DNA of 64,000 nucleotides from the NCBI RefSeq assembly GCF_022230925.1, contig NZ_JAKKFH010000019.1, positions 156,943 through 220,942 of the forward strand, written 5' to 3'. The stretch is from Micromonospora alfalfae (GTDB lineage Bacteria > Actinomycetota > Actinomycetes > Mycobacteriales > Micromonosporaceae). Each line of letters starts with the position of its first letter. Within the stretch, counting starts at the first letter, position 1. Positions 41,208 to 53,146 of this stretch are shown here, in pieces. The notes under the pieces were generated by a model that was not told where the DNA came from, did no database searches, and saw only the letters and a program-made list of their open reading frames with translations. Made by a program: the position numbers and the translations under genes.

Positions 41208-42134
41208 TCAGGCCGCGGTGGCGTCGACCCGGGTGAGCCGTCGATGCCGGCTCGGGCTCATGCCATGGACACGTTTGAAGGCCGCGCTGAACCCGAACGC
41301 GTCCGCGTACCCGAGGTGACGTGCCACGGCGGCGACAGTCGCGCTCGATTCGGACAGCATGTCGGCGGCCACCGTCATGCGCCAGTCGGTCAGGTAGGTG
41401 AGCGGCGGTTCGCCCACCAACGCGGTGAACCGTTTGGCCAGCGTCGACCGGGAGACTCCGGCCTGCGCGGCCAGGCTGGCCAGGGTCCACTGGCGACCGG
41501 GAGCGTCGTGCATGGCGCGCAGCACCGGGCCGACTGTGTCGTCGCTCAGCGCGCGGTACCAGCCGGGGGCCTCGGCCTCCGGTTGGTCGAACCAGTCCCG
41601 CACGGTGCACACCAGCAACCAGTCCAGCAGGCGGTCCAGCACCACCTGTCGTCCGTGCCGCCCCGCGTCGAGTTGGGCGTCCAGGTAGTCGCGCAGCGCG
41701 GCGCAGTCCTGGTCCTCGGGCACGACGAGCACCGGCGGCAGCGCACCCAGCAACCGCTGGGGCACCCGACCCCGGACGTGGTACACCCCGACCAGCAGCA
41801 CGAGACTGTCGGTGTGGTCCGCGCCCACCGGCTCGACCGGGCCGGTCTGGCCGCGCCGGACGTCGCGCAGTTCCCCGGGCTCGAAGCTCGACCGGGGCTC
41901 GGCGGAGAAGACGAACGGCGCCGGCCCGCGCACTGTGGCCGCCTCGCCGACCCGGACCAGGCGAGGCTTGTCGCTCTCCGGGTGGGAGATCCAGCCCTCG
42001 CCCCGCATCGGGACGCAGAGCGTCAGCGGGGCGCCGTCGGTGAACCGCAGCGCCGACGGCGGCGTCAGCACCGACCGGCCGAAGGCCGCGCCGTTAGCGT
42101 GCAGACCGCGCAGCAGACTGTCGAACGGGTCCAT
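41208..42134 (-). CDS. AraC family regulator with cupin-type sensor
   Basis: A 308-aa protein. The N-terminal half (1-170) is an AraC-binding cupin_6-like sensor (PLTLCVPMRGEGWISHPESD, VEPVGADHTDSLVLLVGVYH). The C-terminal 100 residues hold two HTHs: WTLASLAAQAGVSRSTLAKR and VAAVARHLGYADAFGFSAAF. The ATG at 42134 is in the intergenic region; the longer frame to 42386 runs into the divergent gene. It is divergent from an NmrA-like oxidoreductase and likely controls it. The family often senses small aromatic or redox molecules. Confidence 0.93.
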   Translation of the reverse strand: MDPFDSLLRGLHANGAAFGRSVLTPPSALRFTDGAPLTLCVPMRGEGWISHPESDKPRLVRVGEAATVRGPAPFVFSAEPRSSFEPGELRDVRRGQTGPVEPVGADHTDSLVLLVGVYHVRGRVPQRLLGALPPVLVVPEDQDCAALRDYLDAQLDAGRHGRQVVLDRLLDWLLVCTVRDWFDQPEAEAPGWYRALSDDTVGPVLRAMHDAPGRQWTLASLAAQAGVSRSTLAKRFTALVGEPPLTYLTDWRMTVAADMLSESSATVAAVARHLGYADAFGFSAAFKRVHGMSPSRHRRLTRVDATAA

Positions 42135-42175
42135 GCCACCGACGATAGAGCGCGGAGGATGGACCGCGGACGATC

Positions 42176-42206
42176 GGACATGCCTGGCGTACGACAGGAC
42201 ATGTCC
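42176..42206. promoter_or_regulatory. Repeated GGACATG in the AraC/NmrA intergenic region
   Basis: GGACATG occurs at 42176-42182 and again at 42197-42203, where it is part of the 10-bp palindrome GGACATGTCC (42197-42206). The 21-bp period puts both on one DNA face, as for AraC-type half-sites. It lies 30-60 bp upstream of the NmrA-like start. Confidence 0.5.
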
Positions 42207-42237
42207 CGCCCTCGACCGGGCGCGTTGACTGGTGGTC

Positions 42238-43068
42238 ATGACGACGGACGCATCTTCGACACTCGTGATGGCTGGCACCGGCAAGACCGGTCGTCGGCTG
42301 GTCCAGACGCTGCGGGCTGCGGGTCGGTCCGCCCGGGCCGCCTCTCGCTCCGGTGAGGTGCGGTTCGACTGGTCGCGGCGGGACACCTGGCAGCCGGCCC
42401 TGGCGGGCGTCTCGGCGGTCTACCTGCTCGCTCCGGAGGACCCGGCGCTGGCCACCGACTTCGTGACCCAGGCTGTCGACTCGGGTGTCGGCCGGATCGT
42501 GGCGCTCTCCGGCCGGGGGATCGACCGGGTCGCTGACTTCTCCCCCGGCATGCTCGCCGCGGAGGAGGCGGTGCGCGCATCCGGCATCGAGTGGACGATC
42601 ATCCGGCCGAACAACTTCAGCCAGAACTTCAGCGAGGACCTGTTTCGCCAACCGCTGCTCGACGGTCGGCTGGCCCTGCCGATGGGCGCCACGCCGGAGC
42701 CGTTCGTCGACGCCCAGGACGTCGCCGACGTGGCCGCGACGCTGCTGACGTCGCCCGGTCACCACGAACAGGTGTACGACCTGTCCGGTCCTCGTGCGCT
42801 CACGTTCGCCGCGGCGGTGGCGACGATCGCCCGGGTGACCGGCCGTTCGATCCGCTACGAGGAGCTCACCCCCGAGCAGTACCACGCGGAGCTGCTCGCC
42901 GAGGGCTATCCGGCGGAGGCGGCGACGGCGCTGAACGCCCTGTTCACCGGGATGCGGGCTGGTCATCTCGCCGAACCGACCGACGGGGTACGACGAGTTC
43001 TCGGACGGGACCCGCTCGACTTCGACACCTACGCCGCTCAGGCCGCGGCGGCCGGCGCCTGGTCGTAG
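42238..43068 (+). CDS. NmrA-like NAD(P)-binding protein
   Basis: A 276-aa Rossmann protein of the NmrA/SDR5 type. The dinucleotide-binding loop is VMAGTGKTGRRLV (9-21). VYLLAPEDPA (after the fourth strand) and WTIIRPNNFSQNF are typical of NAD(P)H-binding NmrA relatives. The C-terminal part resembles the QOR2/azobenzene-reductase-type region. The start could also be the GTG 6 bp earlier. It is divergent from an AraC regulator, with GGACATG repeats between. It may reduce quinone-type compounds; the substrate is unknown. Confidence 0.88.
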   Translation: MTTDASSTLVMAGTGKTGRRLVQTLRAAGRSARAASRSGEVRFDWSRRDTWQPALAGVSAVYLLAPEDPALATDFVTQAVDSGVGRIVALSGRGIDRVADFSPGMLAAEEAVRASGIEWTIIRPNNFSQNFSEDLFRQPLLDGRLALPMGATPEPFVDAQDVADVAATLLTSPGHHEQVYDLSGPRALTFAAAVATIARVTGRSIRYEELTPEQYHAELLAEGYPAEAATALNALFTGMRAGHLAEPTDGVRRVLGRDPLDFDTYAAQAAAAGAWS

Positions 43069-43160
43069 TCCGCCCGGCGGCGGGCAGAAGACGCGGCGTC
43101 AGAGCGGGGTAACAGGTGATCTGCCCGCATTCCGCGCGTACCCCGACGTACCGTGAGATC

Positions 43161-44201
43161 GTGCCGACGAGAGAGACACTCACCAAGGCTGACCTCGCCG
43201 AACTTCGCCGCTCGGCGCTCGGGAACGCCGATCCGCTCGGTGTCGCCGCCGACGTAGCGGAGGCCGCCGAGCAGGGCCGGCTGGAGGACCCGGACGACGC
43301 CGGGGACGCGTTCACGCTGGCCGCCGAGATCGCCGAGATCCGGGCCAGGCCCGAGGCCGCGCTGCGCTACGCGGAGCAGGCGCTGGCGGCGTACCCGTCC
43401 GGTGATGACCCTCGGGCCGGGTTCGCCCGCGCGCTGCGGGCCCGCGCGCTGTTCCGGGCCGGCGGCCGCGACGACGAGGCGCTGGCGGAGTTGACGGCGT
43501 TGCGCCCGTTGCTGCTCGTGCAGCCCGACGCCCCCGCCTACGTCAGTGCCGCGCTGGATGCCGGTGGGCGTTCGGCGACCGCCGAGACGTGGCTGAGCGA
43601 GGCGGTCAACACGGTGCTCGAAGGTGCGATTGCCGCGGCCGGGCCGGCCAGCACCGCTGTCGACCCGGTGGTCGAGCTCGGTCCGCCGGACGCGCCGGGT
43701 GTCGCCTTCTTCCTGCTGCAACAACGGCATCGGGTACGCCGCAATCTGAACCTGCCGCACGACCGGCAGGACGACCTGGCGGACCGGCTGGAGACCCAGC
43801 TCGTGCGTCGGGCCGGGGAGCGTCGGGACGCCGAGTCGGATCTGCTCTTCTGGCCGCGGGCCGAGTTCGATCGCCTGCTCGCCGAGCACCCTGCCCTCAC
43901 CCAGGTGTACGGGCCGGACTGGGACGCGCACCGGGGCCGGCTGGAGACGGAGTTGGTTCGGCTGAGGGAAGCAGGTCAGGCCGGGTTGGGCGTGTTCGGC
44001 GCGACAGTGGCCGGGTTGACCGCGTTCGCCGGTCGACGTGGCGGCGATCCGGCCGACGCGGCGGTCCGGGCCGGCTACGCGGCCGAGGTGTCGGCGCGGC
44101 CCAGCGCACGGATCGCCTGGCCGCCGGAGCGCAACGACGCCTGCTGGTGCGGTTCGGGCCTCAAGTACAAGAAGGACTGCCTGCCGCGTTCCCGGAGCTG
44201 A
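43161..44201 (+). CDS. Helical-repeat protein with C-terminal SEC-C zinc motif
   Basis: A 346-aa protein. The first 150 residues are TPR-like helices (FTLAAEIAEIRARPEAALRY, FARALRARALFRAGGRDDEA). A middle helical domain follows (HRVRRNLNLPHDRQDDLADR). The last 20 residues hold the SEC-C motif RNDACWCGSGLKYKKDC, which binds one zinc ion. The GTG at 43161 is the best start; the Shine-Dalgarno is weak. Such proteins are regulators or adaptors of unclear role. Expressed 90 bp before the metallophosphoesterase gene in the same direction. Confidence 0.85.
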   Translation: MPTRETLTKADLAELRRSALGNADPLGVAADVAEAAEQGRLEDPDDAGDAFTLAAEIAEIRARPEAALRYAEQALAAYPSGDDPRAGFARALRARALFRAGGRDDEALAELTALRPLLLVQPDAPAYVSAALDAGGRSATAETWLSEAVNTVLEGAIAAAGPASTAVDPVVELGPPDAPGVAFFLLQQRHRVRRNLNLPHDRQDDLADRLETQLVRRAGERRDAESDLLFWPRAEFDRLLAEHPALTQVYGPDWDAHRGRLETELVRLREAGQAGLGVFGATVAGLTAFAGRRGGDPADAAVRAGYAAEVSARPSARIAWPPERNDACWCGSGLKYKKDCLPRSRS

Positions 44202-44290
44202 CCTCGACGGACACCACGCTGCGGCGGCCGACCTGGCCGGGAGTAGTGTCCCCTGACGGCTTGATGTTGGTAGCCGTTAGGAGAGCTCCT

Positions 44291-45040
44291 GTGCTGGTCA
44301 TCGCGCATCTCAGTGACACCCACCTCGACAGCCACCCCCGGTCGGCCGAGCGGACCGCCCGGGTCATGGACTACCTGCACGGCCTGCCACGGCCTGTCGA
44401 CGCGATCCTGATCACCGGGGACATCGCCGACCACGGCGAGGTGGCCGAGTACGAGACCGCCGCGAAGCTCTTCGACTCTCCGTTGCCGGTGATGCTCTGC
44501 CCCGGCAACCACGATGTGCGTGACGCGTACCGCAAGGGTCTGCTCGGTGACGACGACGGCGGCGGCACCGGCCCGATCAACACCCGCCACGACGTGGCCG
44601 GGGCGGTCTTCCTCCTCGCCGACTCGTCGGTGCCCGGTGCGGACGACGGTCACCTGGACGAGGAGACGATGGCCTGGCTCGCAGACGAGCTGGGTTCGGT
44701 GCCGGCCGGGACGCCGACGTTCGTCGCCCTGCATCACCCGCCGGTGGTGCTGCACCACCCGGTCATCGACCCGATGCGGCTGCTGCCGTCCGACCCCCTG
44801 GCCGAGCTCGTCGCCGCCCACCCGCAGGTCGTCGCCGTGCTGACGGGGCATTTCCACACCGCCGCCGCGAGCACCTTCGCGGGCCGTCCACTGCGGATCG
44901 CCCCGGGTGTGGTCTCCACACTGCGGATGCCCTGGGAGGGCGAGGGCCCGTTGGCCACCCAGACCCAACCGCCCGGCGTCGCGTTCCACGTGTACGACGA
45001 CGCCGGGCTGTTCACCACCCACTACCGGGTGGTGGTCTGA
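44291..45040 (+). CDS. Calcineurin-type metallophosphoesterase (CpdA-like)
   Basis: A 249-aa dimetal phosphoesterase with all blocks: HLSDTHLD, ILITGDIADHG, LCPGNHDVRD, FVALHHPP and LTGHFHTA. The architecture is that of class III cyclic-nucleotide phosphodiesterases (CpdA/Icc), so cAMP or related nucleotides are possible substrates. AGGAGA lies 8 nt before the GTG start. The next gene begins 2 bp after its stop, so it is co-transcribed with the LysE-type exporter. Confidence 0.93.
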   Translation: MLVIAHLSDTHLDSHPRSAERTARVMDYLHGLPRPVDAILITGDIADHGEVAEYETAAKLFDSPLPVMLCPGNHDVRDAYRKGLLGDDDGGGTGPINTRHDVAGAVFLLADSSVPGADDGHLDEETMAWLADELGSVPAGTPTFVALHHPPVVLHHPVIDPMRLLPSDPLAELVAAHPQVVAVLTGHFHTAAASTFAGRPLRIAPGVVSTLRMPWEGEGPLATQTQPPGVAFHVYDDAGLFTTHYRVVV

Positions 45041-45042
45041 GC

Positions 45043-45678
45043 ATGCACGGGGTCGCGGTGCTCGGTTTCCTGCTCGCCGTCGCGCCGATCACCGCCACGC
45101 CGGGCGCGAGCCTGACCCTGGTCATCTCGCGGGTGGCCGCCGGCGGGCGGCGGCAGGGCTGGTGGGTGATCCTGGGTACGGTGACCGGGCTCTACGCGCA
45201 CGCCACGCTGGCCGCCGTCGGCCTGGCCGCGCTGGTGCTCCGCTCGTCGCAGGCGTTCTGGGTGGTCAAGCTGGTCGGGGCCGGTTATCTGGTCGGGCTC
45301 GGGCTCTGGATGCTCTGGTCCGCGTCGCGCCGCCGCACGGAAGCGGAACGGCGACCGACGGTTTCCGCCCGAAGGCTGCCCTGGCGCGTGGACCACCCGT
45401 ACCTGCAAGGGTTGCTCGGCAACGTGCTGAACCCCAAGGCCGCCGCCATCTACCTCACGTTGGCACCGCAGTTCCTCGAACCGGGCCGACCGGTGCTGGT
45501 GCCGATGGTGCTGCTCGCCACGGCGCACGCCGCGCTGCACACCTGTTGGCTCGCCGGCTGGACCGTCGTCTCCGGTGCCGCCGCCCGGTTGCTCCGCACC
45601 GCATCGGTGCGACGAATGCTCGATCGACTGACCGGCGTGATCCTGGTCGGCCTCGGCGTACGTGCGGCGGCGACCTGA
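45043..45678 (+). CDS. LysE-family amino-acid exporter
   Basis: A 211-aa membrane protein with five to six helices. The family start VLGFLLAVAPITATPGASLT carries the conserved TPGA. The middle block LLGNVLNPKAAAIYLTLAPQ F follows the family's N-P-K-A signature. It should export amino acids or derivatives such as homoserine lactones. It begins 2 bp after the metallophosphoesterase stop. Substrate unknown. Confidence 0.92.
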   Translation: MHGVAVLGFLLAVAPITATPGASLTLVISRVAAGGRRQGWWVILGTVTGLYAHATLAAVGLAALVLRSSQAFWVVKLVGAGYLVGLGLWMLWSASRRRTEAERRPTVSARRLPWRVDHPYLQGLLGNVLNPKAAAIYLTLAPQFLEPGRPVLVPMVLLATAHAALHTCWLAGWTVVSGAAARLLRTASVRRMLDRLTGVILVGLGVRAAAT

Positions 45679-45795
45679 GTCCGCATTGCGGTGCGACAGG
45701 TGAGTGATCGACGGGGATGACACGCCCGCGTGGTACCGATAGCGTCCCGGTGTGGACGATCAACGTCCAGGCTGATGTCACCGGAGGAGACGCCG

Positions 45796-46278
45796 ATGTT
45801 CGAGGAGTTCATGGGCATCCCGGCCCACCCTCTGCTGCTGCACGCCGCTGTCGTGTTCGTGCCGCTGCTGGCTCTGCTGACTGTCGGTTACGCGTTCGTA
45901 CCGCCGATCCGGCCGCACACCCGGTGGGTGCTGGGGTTGCTGGCAGTGGGTGCGCCGGTCGCCGCCCTGCTGACGAAGCTCTCCGGCGACGCCTTCCTTG
46001 AGCGGATGCGCGCCGCCAAGCGGGTCACCCCCGAGTTCCTGCCGAAGCTGGAGGCGCACCAGGAGTTCGGTGACATCACGCTCTACGCCAGCATCGGGTT
46101 GGGGGTGGTGGCCCTGGCACTGGTCCGGCTCGTTCCGCCGCGTCCCGCCGCGGGTGCGCGCCCCCGACTGCTGACCCCGGCGTTGCAGGTGTTGTCGCTG
46201 GTGGCCGCGGCCGTCACCGTGTATTACGTGTTCCGTACGGGCGACTCCGGGGCGAAGGCGGTCTGGGAGGGCCAGTGA
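45796..46278 (+). CDS. DUF2231-type membrane protein
   Basis: A 160-aa protein. It opens MFEEFMGIPAHPLLLHAAVV, with the family H-P-x-x-x-H pattern whose histidines may bind haem or metal. Four membrane helices follow (VFVPLLALLTVGYAFVPPI; WVLGLLAVGAPVAALL; ITLYASIGLGVVALALV; LQVLSLVAAAVTVYYVF). GGAGGAGA lies 5 nt before the ATG. Function unknown. A strong hairpin follows. Confidence 0.86.
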   Translation: MFEEFMGIPAHPLLLHAAVVFVPLLALLTVGYAFVPPIRPHTRWVLGLLAVGAPVAALLTKLSGDAFLERMRAAKRVTPEFLPKLEAHQEFGDITLYASIGLGVVALALVRLVPPRPAAGARPRLLTPALQVLSLVAAAVTVYYVFRTGDSGAKAVWEGQ

Positions 46279-46292
46279 CGGTCCGGCACCTG

Positions 46293-46326
46293 GTGGTGCG
46301 ACCCGGCCGGAGCCGGGTCGCACCAC
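46293..46326. terminator. 15-bp perfect hairpin with 4-nt loop
   Basis: Arms GTGGTGCGACCCGGC (46293-46307) and the inverse (46312-46326) close a CGGA loop. It lies between the convergent DUF2231 gene (end 46278) and the subtilase gene (end 46338). It is the strongest terminator-like structure in the window. Confidence 0.82.
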
Positions 46327-46337
46327 TGTGTCGACGG

Positions 46338-49679
<3,342 letters not shown>

Positions 49680-49780
49680 GTCGCTCCTCGTCTAATGTGG
49701 ACGAAAGCGCCTCTTCGGGCGGCTTCCCGCAAGATCATATGCAGGAATACGTGATCTTCGAGGCCCTTGATGAGGAGTTT

Positions 49781-50773
49781 TCACCCGCGTAACAGTGGGA
49801 GCACCCGCCGGCCGAGCAGGTCGATGCCGCCGTGCGGCGTCAACCCGTGCGGGGTGCCGAACTCCACCCGACTCGCCCCGGCGTCGAACACCGCCGCGGC
49901 CTGCCCCGCGACGTGCTCCGGCGTGCCGGAGAAGGCGAACAGATCAAGCAGGTCGTCGCCGATCAGCGCACCGGCGAGGTCGTCCTCCCGGCGGCCGACG
50001 TGCTGCTGGATCCGGGCCAGCAACTCCGGGTCCACCTCGATCGTCGGGTCGAGGGCGGCGACCACCGCCAGGTACATTGCCACCTCCCGGCGCGCCACCC
50101 GACGTGCCATCGCACCGTCCTCGTCGACGACTGTGACAGCGCCGAGCACGACACCAGTGCCGTTCCGGCCCGCGACCGCCGCGTCGTCCAGCCAGGCGCG
50201 CATCATCCGGGCCATCGCCGGGTTGGCCGACCCGCCGACCTTGACCTCACTGGCGAAGCCGGCCGCTGCCCGGGCGGTCTGCCGCCCCCAGGTGCCGACG
50301 AGGACCGGCACGTCGGCACGGGCCGGCGTGTACCGCAGCGACGTGCCCGGCGCGACTGTGAACTCCAGACCCTGGAAACCGCTGTCGTCGCCGGCGAGCA
50401 GCAGCCGTACGACGGCGACCGTCTCGACGATGCGCCGGATCGGACGGACCTGCGGCACACCGATCTCGTTGAGCCAGGTGCCCCGGGCCAGGCCCAGGTA
50501 GGCCCGACCCCGCGAGGCCAGGTCCAGTGCGGCCACCTGACCGGCGACCTCCACCGGGTGCATGGTGAACGGGTTGAGGCACGCCGCGCCCAGGCGGATC
50601 CGCCGGGTGTGCCGGGCCGCCACCAACAGCGGGAAGATCGGCGGTTGGTACATCAGGTCACCGAAGACCGACAACACGTCGAAGCCGTGCCGCTCGGTCA
50701 GCTCGGCCAGTTCCGCGTACTCGTCGGCGGACTTGTCGGACTGTAGGCCGATGCCGACCAGCCCAGCGCTCAC
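49781..50773 (-). CDS. LLM-class flavin/F420-dependent oxidoreductase
   Basis: A 330-aa luciferase-like monooxygenase-family protein: LVGIGLQSDKSADEYAELAE, GFDVLSVFGDLMYQPPIFPL, LGAACLNPFTMHPVEVAGQV, RGRAYLGLARGTWL and VPVLVGTWGRQTARAAA. These match the F420-dependent (MER/FGD-like) or FMN-dependent branches. Its GTG overlaps the TIGR04076 stop by 4 bp; an open frame extends upstream but is not coding. It is the last gene of the ABC importer operon and likely oxidises or reduces the imported compound. Cofactor not decidable by eye. Confidence 0.9.
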   Translation of the reverse strand: MSAGLVGIGLQSDKSADEYAELAELTERHGFDVLSVFGDLMYQPPIFPLLVAARHTRRIRLGAACLNPFTMHPVEVAGQVAALDLASRGRAYLGLARGTWLNEIGVPQVRPIRRIVETVAVVRLLLAGDDSGFQGLEFTVAPGTSLRYTPARADVPVLVGTWGRQTARAAAGFASEVKVGGSANPAMARMMRAWLDDAAVAGRNGTGVVLGAVTVVDEDGAMARRVARREVAMYLAVVAALDPTIEVDPELLARIQQHVGRREDDLAGALIGDDLLDLFAFSGTPEHVAGQAAAVFDAGASRVEFGTPHGLTPHGGIDLLGRRVLPLLRG

Positions 50774-51096
50774 GTCAACTCCTCGGTGGGGATGCGCTGA
50801 AGGCCGGTCCGTTCGATGCGCATGATGAGCCGCTCGTCCGGGTCCGGACAGGCGACGTGGCTGTCCCGGGCCATCCAGTCGCCCTCGGCCAGCGCCCGCT
50901 GCTTCGCCGGCAGCAACGGCAGGCACGCCGCCAGGGCGTACAGGCAGAAGTGCCCCCCGGCCGGGATGGTGAGCCGGTTGGAGCCGGTCAGGTCGATGTG
51001 GTCGCCCGGCTTCAGACCGCACACCGAGCGGCCCTCGATCCGCTCCACCACGACCCGCAGGTCGTACAGATCGGTGGTGAGTTCCTCGGCGCTCAT
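50770..51096 (-). CDS. TIGR04076 family protein
   Basis: A 108-aa protein. YDLRVVVERIEGRSVCGLKP then GDHIDLTGSNRLTIPAGGHF and CLYALAACLPLLPAKQR match the TIGR04076 family (small Cys-containing proteins). DPDERLIMRIER near the end is also typical. ATG in 4-bp overlap with the NTF2-fold gene; its own stop overlaps the LLM gene. It may bind a metal or cofactor for the pathway; function unknown. Confidence 0.82.
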   Translation of the reverse strand: MSAEELTTDLYDLRVVVERIEGRSVCGLKPGDHIDLTGSNRLTIPAGGHFCLYALAACLPLLPAKQRALAEGDWMARDSHVACPDPDERLIMRIERTGLQRIPTEELT

Positions 51097-51464
51097 CGCA
51101 CGGCCTCCGCGTGGTGGTGCACGATGCGCCAGGAGCCATCCTCGCGGCGCAGCACGTCGGTCACCCGGAAACACTCGTCCGGGCGGGCGTCGGCGAAGCG
51201 GGCCCGCAGCACGTAGCGGACCAGACCCGTGTCGCCCCAGGCATCGGCGCGCAGGTGCTCCGGCGCCACCGAGATCGGCGCCGACCCCGTCGCCCGGGTC
51301 GCCCGCCGGTCGCGCAGGTCGTCGAGCGCGGGCAGGCCGGACAGCAGGCCGTCGGCGTCAGACTCCCAGAACGTCAGGTCGGGGTGCAGGTGCGCGTCGA
51401 AGGCGGGCCGGTCGCCGAGGGACCGGTACAGGTCGGTGATGGTGGTGCGGAGCTCATCGCTCAT
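51093..51464 (-). CDS. NTF2-fold (SnoaL/ketosteroid isomerase-like) protein
   Basis: A 123-aa single-domain protein: helix LRTTITDLYRSLGDRPAFDA, HLHPDLTFWESDADGL, later VLRARFADAR and the end DVLRREDGSWRIVHHHAEAV. This is the cone-shaped NTF2 fold (nuclear transport factor 2/SnoaL-like), often used for isomerases, hydratases or ligand binding. It overlaps genes on both sides by 4 bp in the importer operon. Substrate unknown. Confidence 0.87.
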   Translation of the reverse strand: MSDELRTTITDLYRSLGDRPAFDAHLHPDLTFWESDADGLLSGLPALDDLRDRRATRATGSAPISVAPEHLRADAWGDTGLVRYVLRARFADARPDECFRVTDVLRREDGSWRIVHHHAEAVR

Positions 51465-53146
51465 CGGCTGTCACTTCCGATCGGGTACGGCGGTGCCGGG
51501 GGGCAGGGCAGGTCGGCCAGACGGGCGCGCAGCGGATCCAGTCCCATGGGCCCGAGCGCCAACGCGGTGTGGTGGAAGCGTTTCCGGTCGAAGGCGGTGC
51601 CCTCGCGGCGCTCGGCGTCCCGGCGGGCCTGCTGCCACAGCCGCGCGCCGACCTTGAAGGCCAGGGCCTGCGCCGGCCAGCCGAGATACCTGTCGACCTC
51701 GAAGCGGGCGGTCTCGGCGTCCAGGCCGACGACGCGGGTGAGGACGTCCACCGCGAGCGCTGGCGTCCAGCGGCGCTCCTCGGTGAACCCGTTGCCGGCC
51801 GGGATCGGCAGCCCGAGGTGCAGACCCAGGTCGATGACCACCCGGGCGGCCCGCCACAGCTGACCGTCGAGCATGCCGAGCCGCTCGGCCGGGCCGGCGT
51901 ACAGGCCGATCTCGTCGGCGAGGCGCTCGGCGTAGTGCGCCCACCCCTCGGCGTACCCGTGCACCTGGCACAGGGTGCGCTGCCACGGGTGCAGGGCGGT
52001 GGTGGTGAGGGTGACGGCGTGCTGGAGGTGGTGGCCGGGCAGCCCTTCGTGGCAGAGCGTGCCGACGTGCCGCCACACCGGCACCGTCGACTCGCCGGTG
52101 GGCACCGACCACCAGATCGCGCCGGGACGCGTCAACGCCGGATCGGGCGGCGTGTAGTACATGACCCCGGACGTGGCGGGGCTGATCCGGCACAGCACCT
52201 GGCGGGTGGCGGACGGAATGTCGAAGTGGCGCCCGTCGAGCGCGTCGGTCAGCTGCTCGGTGCGCTGGCGCAGCCACTCCTCCAGGGCGGGCCCGGCCGT
52301 CACCCGACCGGCCGGGTCGGCGTCCAGGGCCGCCCGCGCGGCAGTCACCCGCGAGTGGCCCAGCTCGACCGCGACGGTCCGCAGCTCGGCGGCGGTGCGG
52401 TCCAACTCCGCCCAGCCGTACTCGTACACCTCGTTCAGGTCGACTGTCGCGCCGAGGAAACTGCGGGCGGTGACCCGGTACAGGTCACCGCCGACACCAT
52501 CCACAGTGGACGAGGAGGGTGCCAGCTCGGTGCGGAGGAACGCGGCGAAACCGGCGGTGGCGGCGCTCGCCAGCCGCGCGCCCCGGTGCAGCCGAGCGGC
52601 GAGCGGGCCGCCGGGACAGCCGTCGACCAACCGCCCGTAGAAGTCGGCGGTGGTCCATGAGGTGCACTGGTCGGCGACCACCAGCACCTGGCGGCGGGCG
52701 ACCAACTGTCCGCGTTGCGCCGACCGGCGCAGCGTTGCGGCGTACCGGTCCAGGGCGTCGGGCACCTGGTGCAGGTGGTCGGCCACCACCGCCCAGTCGT
52801 CCTCGGTGTGCCGGGGCAGATTGTCGAAGAGCTGCCGGAGCAGGTGCACCGGCGTGGCCAGTGGGGCGAGCAGCCGGGTGGTGAACCCCACGTCGTACAG
52901 GTCGACCTCACTGGCCAGCCGGTCGCGCAGGGCGTCGGCCAGGGACCGCTCGCCGGGGTCGTGGGTGGTCGCCGCCGCCGCGGCCGTCGCGGTGCGCCGG
53001 GCCAGCTCCGCACGGGCGTCGAAGCCGTCCGGCGAGAGATCCGGGACGTGCGATCGAGGGGTACGCCCCACCGCCTCGGCCGCCTGCGGGTCCAGCTCGG
53101 CGAGCGCGTCGAGGTACCCGTCGGCGACCTGCGTGATGCTGCTCAT
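51461..53146 (-). CDS. DUF885-family metallohydrolase
   Basis: A 561-aa soluble protein of DUF885, related to carboxypeptidase-like gluzincins. The zinc motif is CHEGLPGHHLQ (about 360-370), with YAEGWAHYAERLADEIGLYA supplying the third ligand Glu. VMYYTPPDPALTRPGAIWWS is a typical family segment. No signal peptide, so it acts in the cytosol. The ATG overlaps the amidohydrolase stop by 4 bp. It likely cleaves a peptide or amide bond in what the ABC importer brings in. Family secure, substrate unknown. Confidence 0.9.
   Translation of the reverse strand: MSSITQVADGYLDALAELDPQAAEAVGRTPRSHVPDLSPDGFDARAELARRTATAAAAATTHDPGERSLADALRDRLASEVDLYDVGFTTRLLAPLATPVHLLRQLFDNLPRHTEDDWAVVADHLHQVPDALDRYAATLRRSAQRGQLVARRQVLVVADQCTSWTTADFYGRLVDGCPGGPLAARLHRGARLASAATAGFAAFLRTELAPSSSTVDGVGGDLYRVTARSFLGATVDLNEVYEYGWAELDRTAAELRTVAVELGHSRVTAARAALDADPAGRVTAGPALEEWLRQRTEQLTDALDGRHFDIPSATRQVLCRISPATSGVMYYTPPDPALTRPGAIWWSVPTGESTVPVWRHVGTLCHEGLPGHHLQHAVTLTTTALHPWQRTLCQVHGYAEGWAHYAERLADEIGLYAGPAERLGMLDGQLWRAARVVIDLGLHLGLPIPAGNGFTEERRWTPALAVDVLTRVVGLDAETARFEVDRYLGWPAQALAFKVGARLWQQARRDAERREGTAFDRKRFHHTALALGPMGLDPLRARLADLPCPPAPPYPIGSDSR

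Noticed and set aside
49781..51139. Longer reading frame for the LLM oxidoreductase (452 codons)
   Set aside because: The first 122 codons overlap the TIGR04076 gene in another frame and have no family similarity; the GTG at 50773 makes the normal 4-bp overlap.
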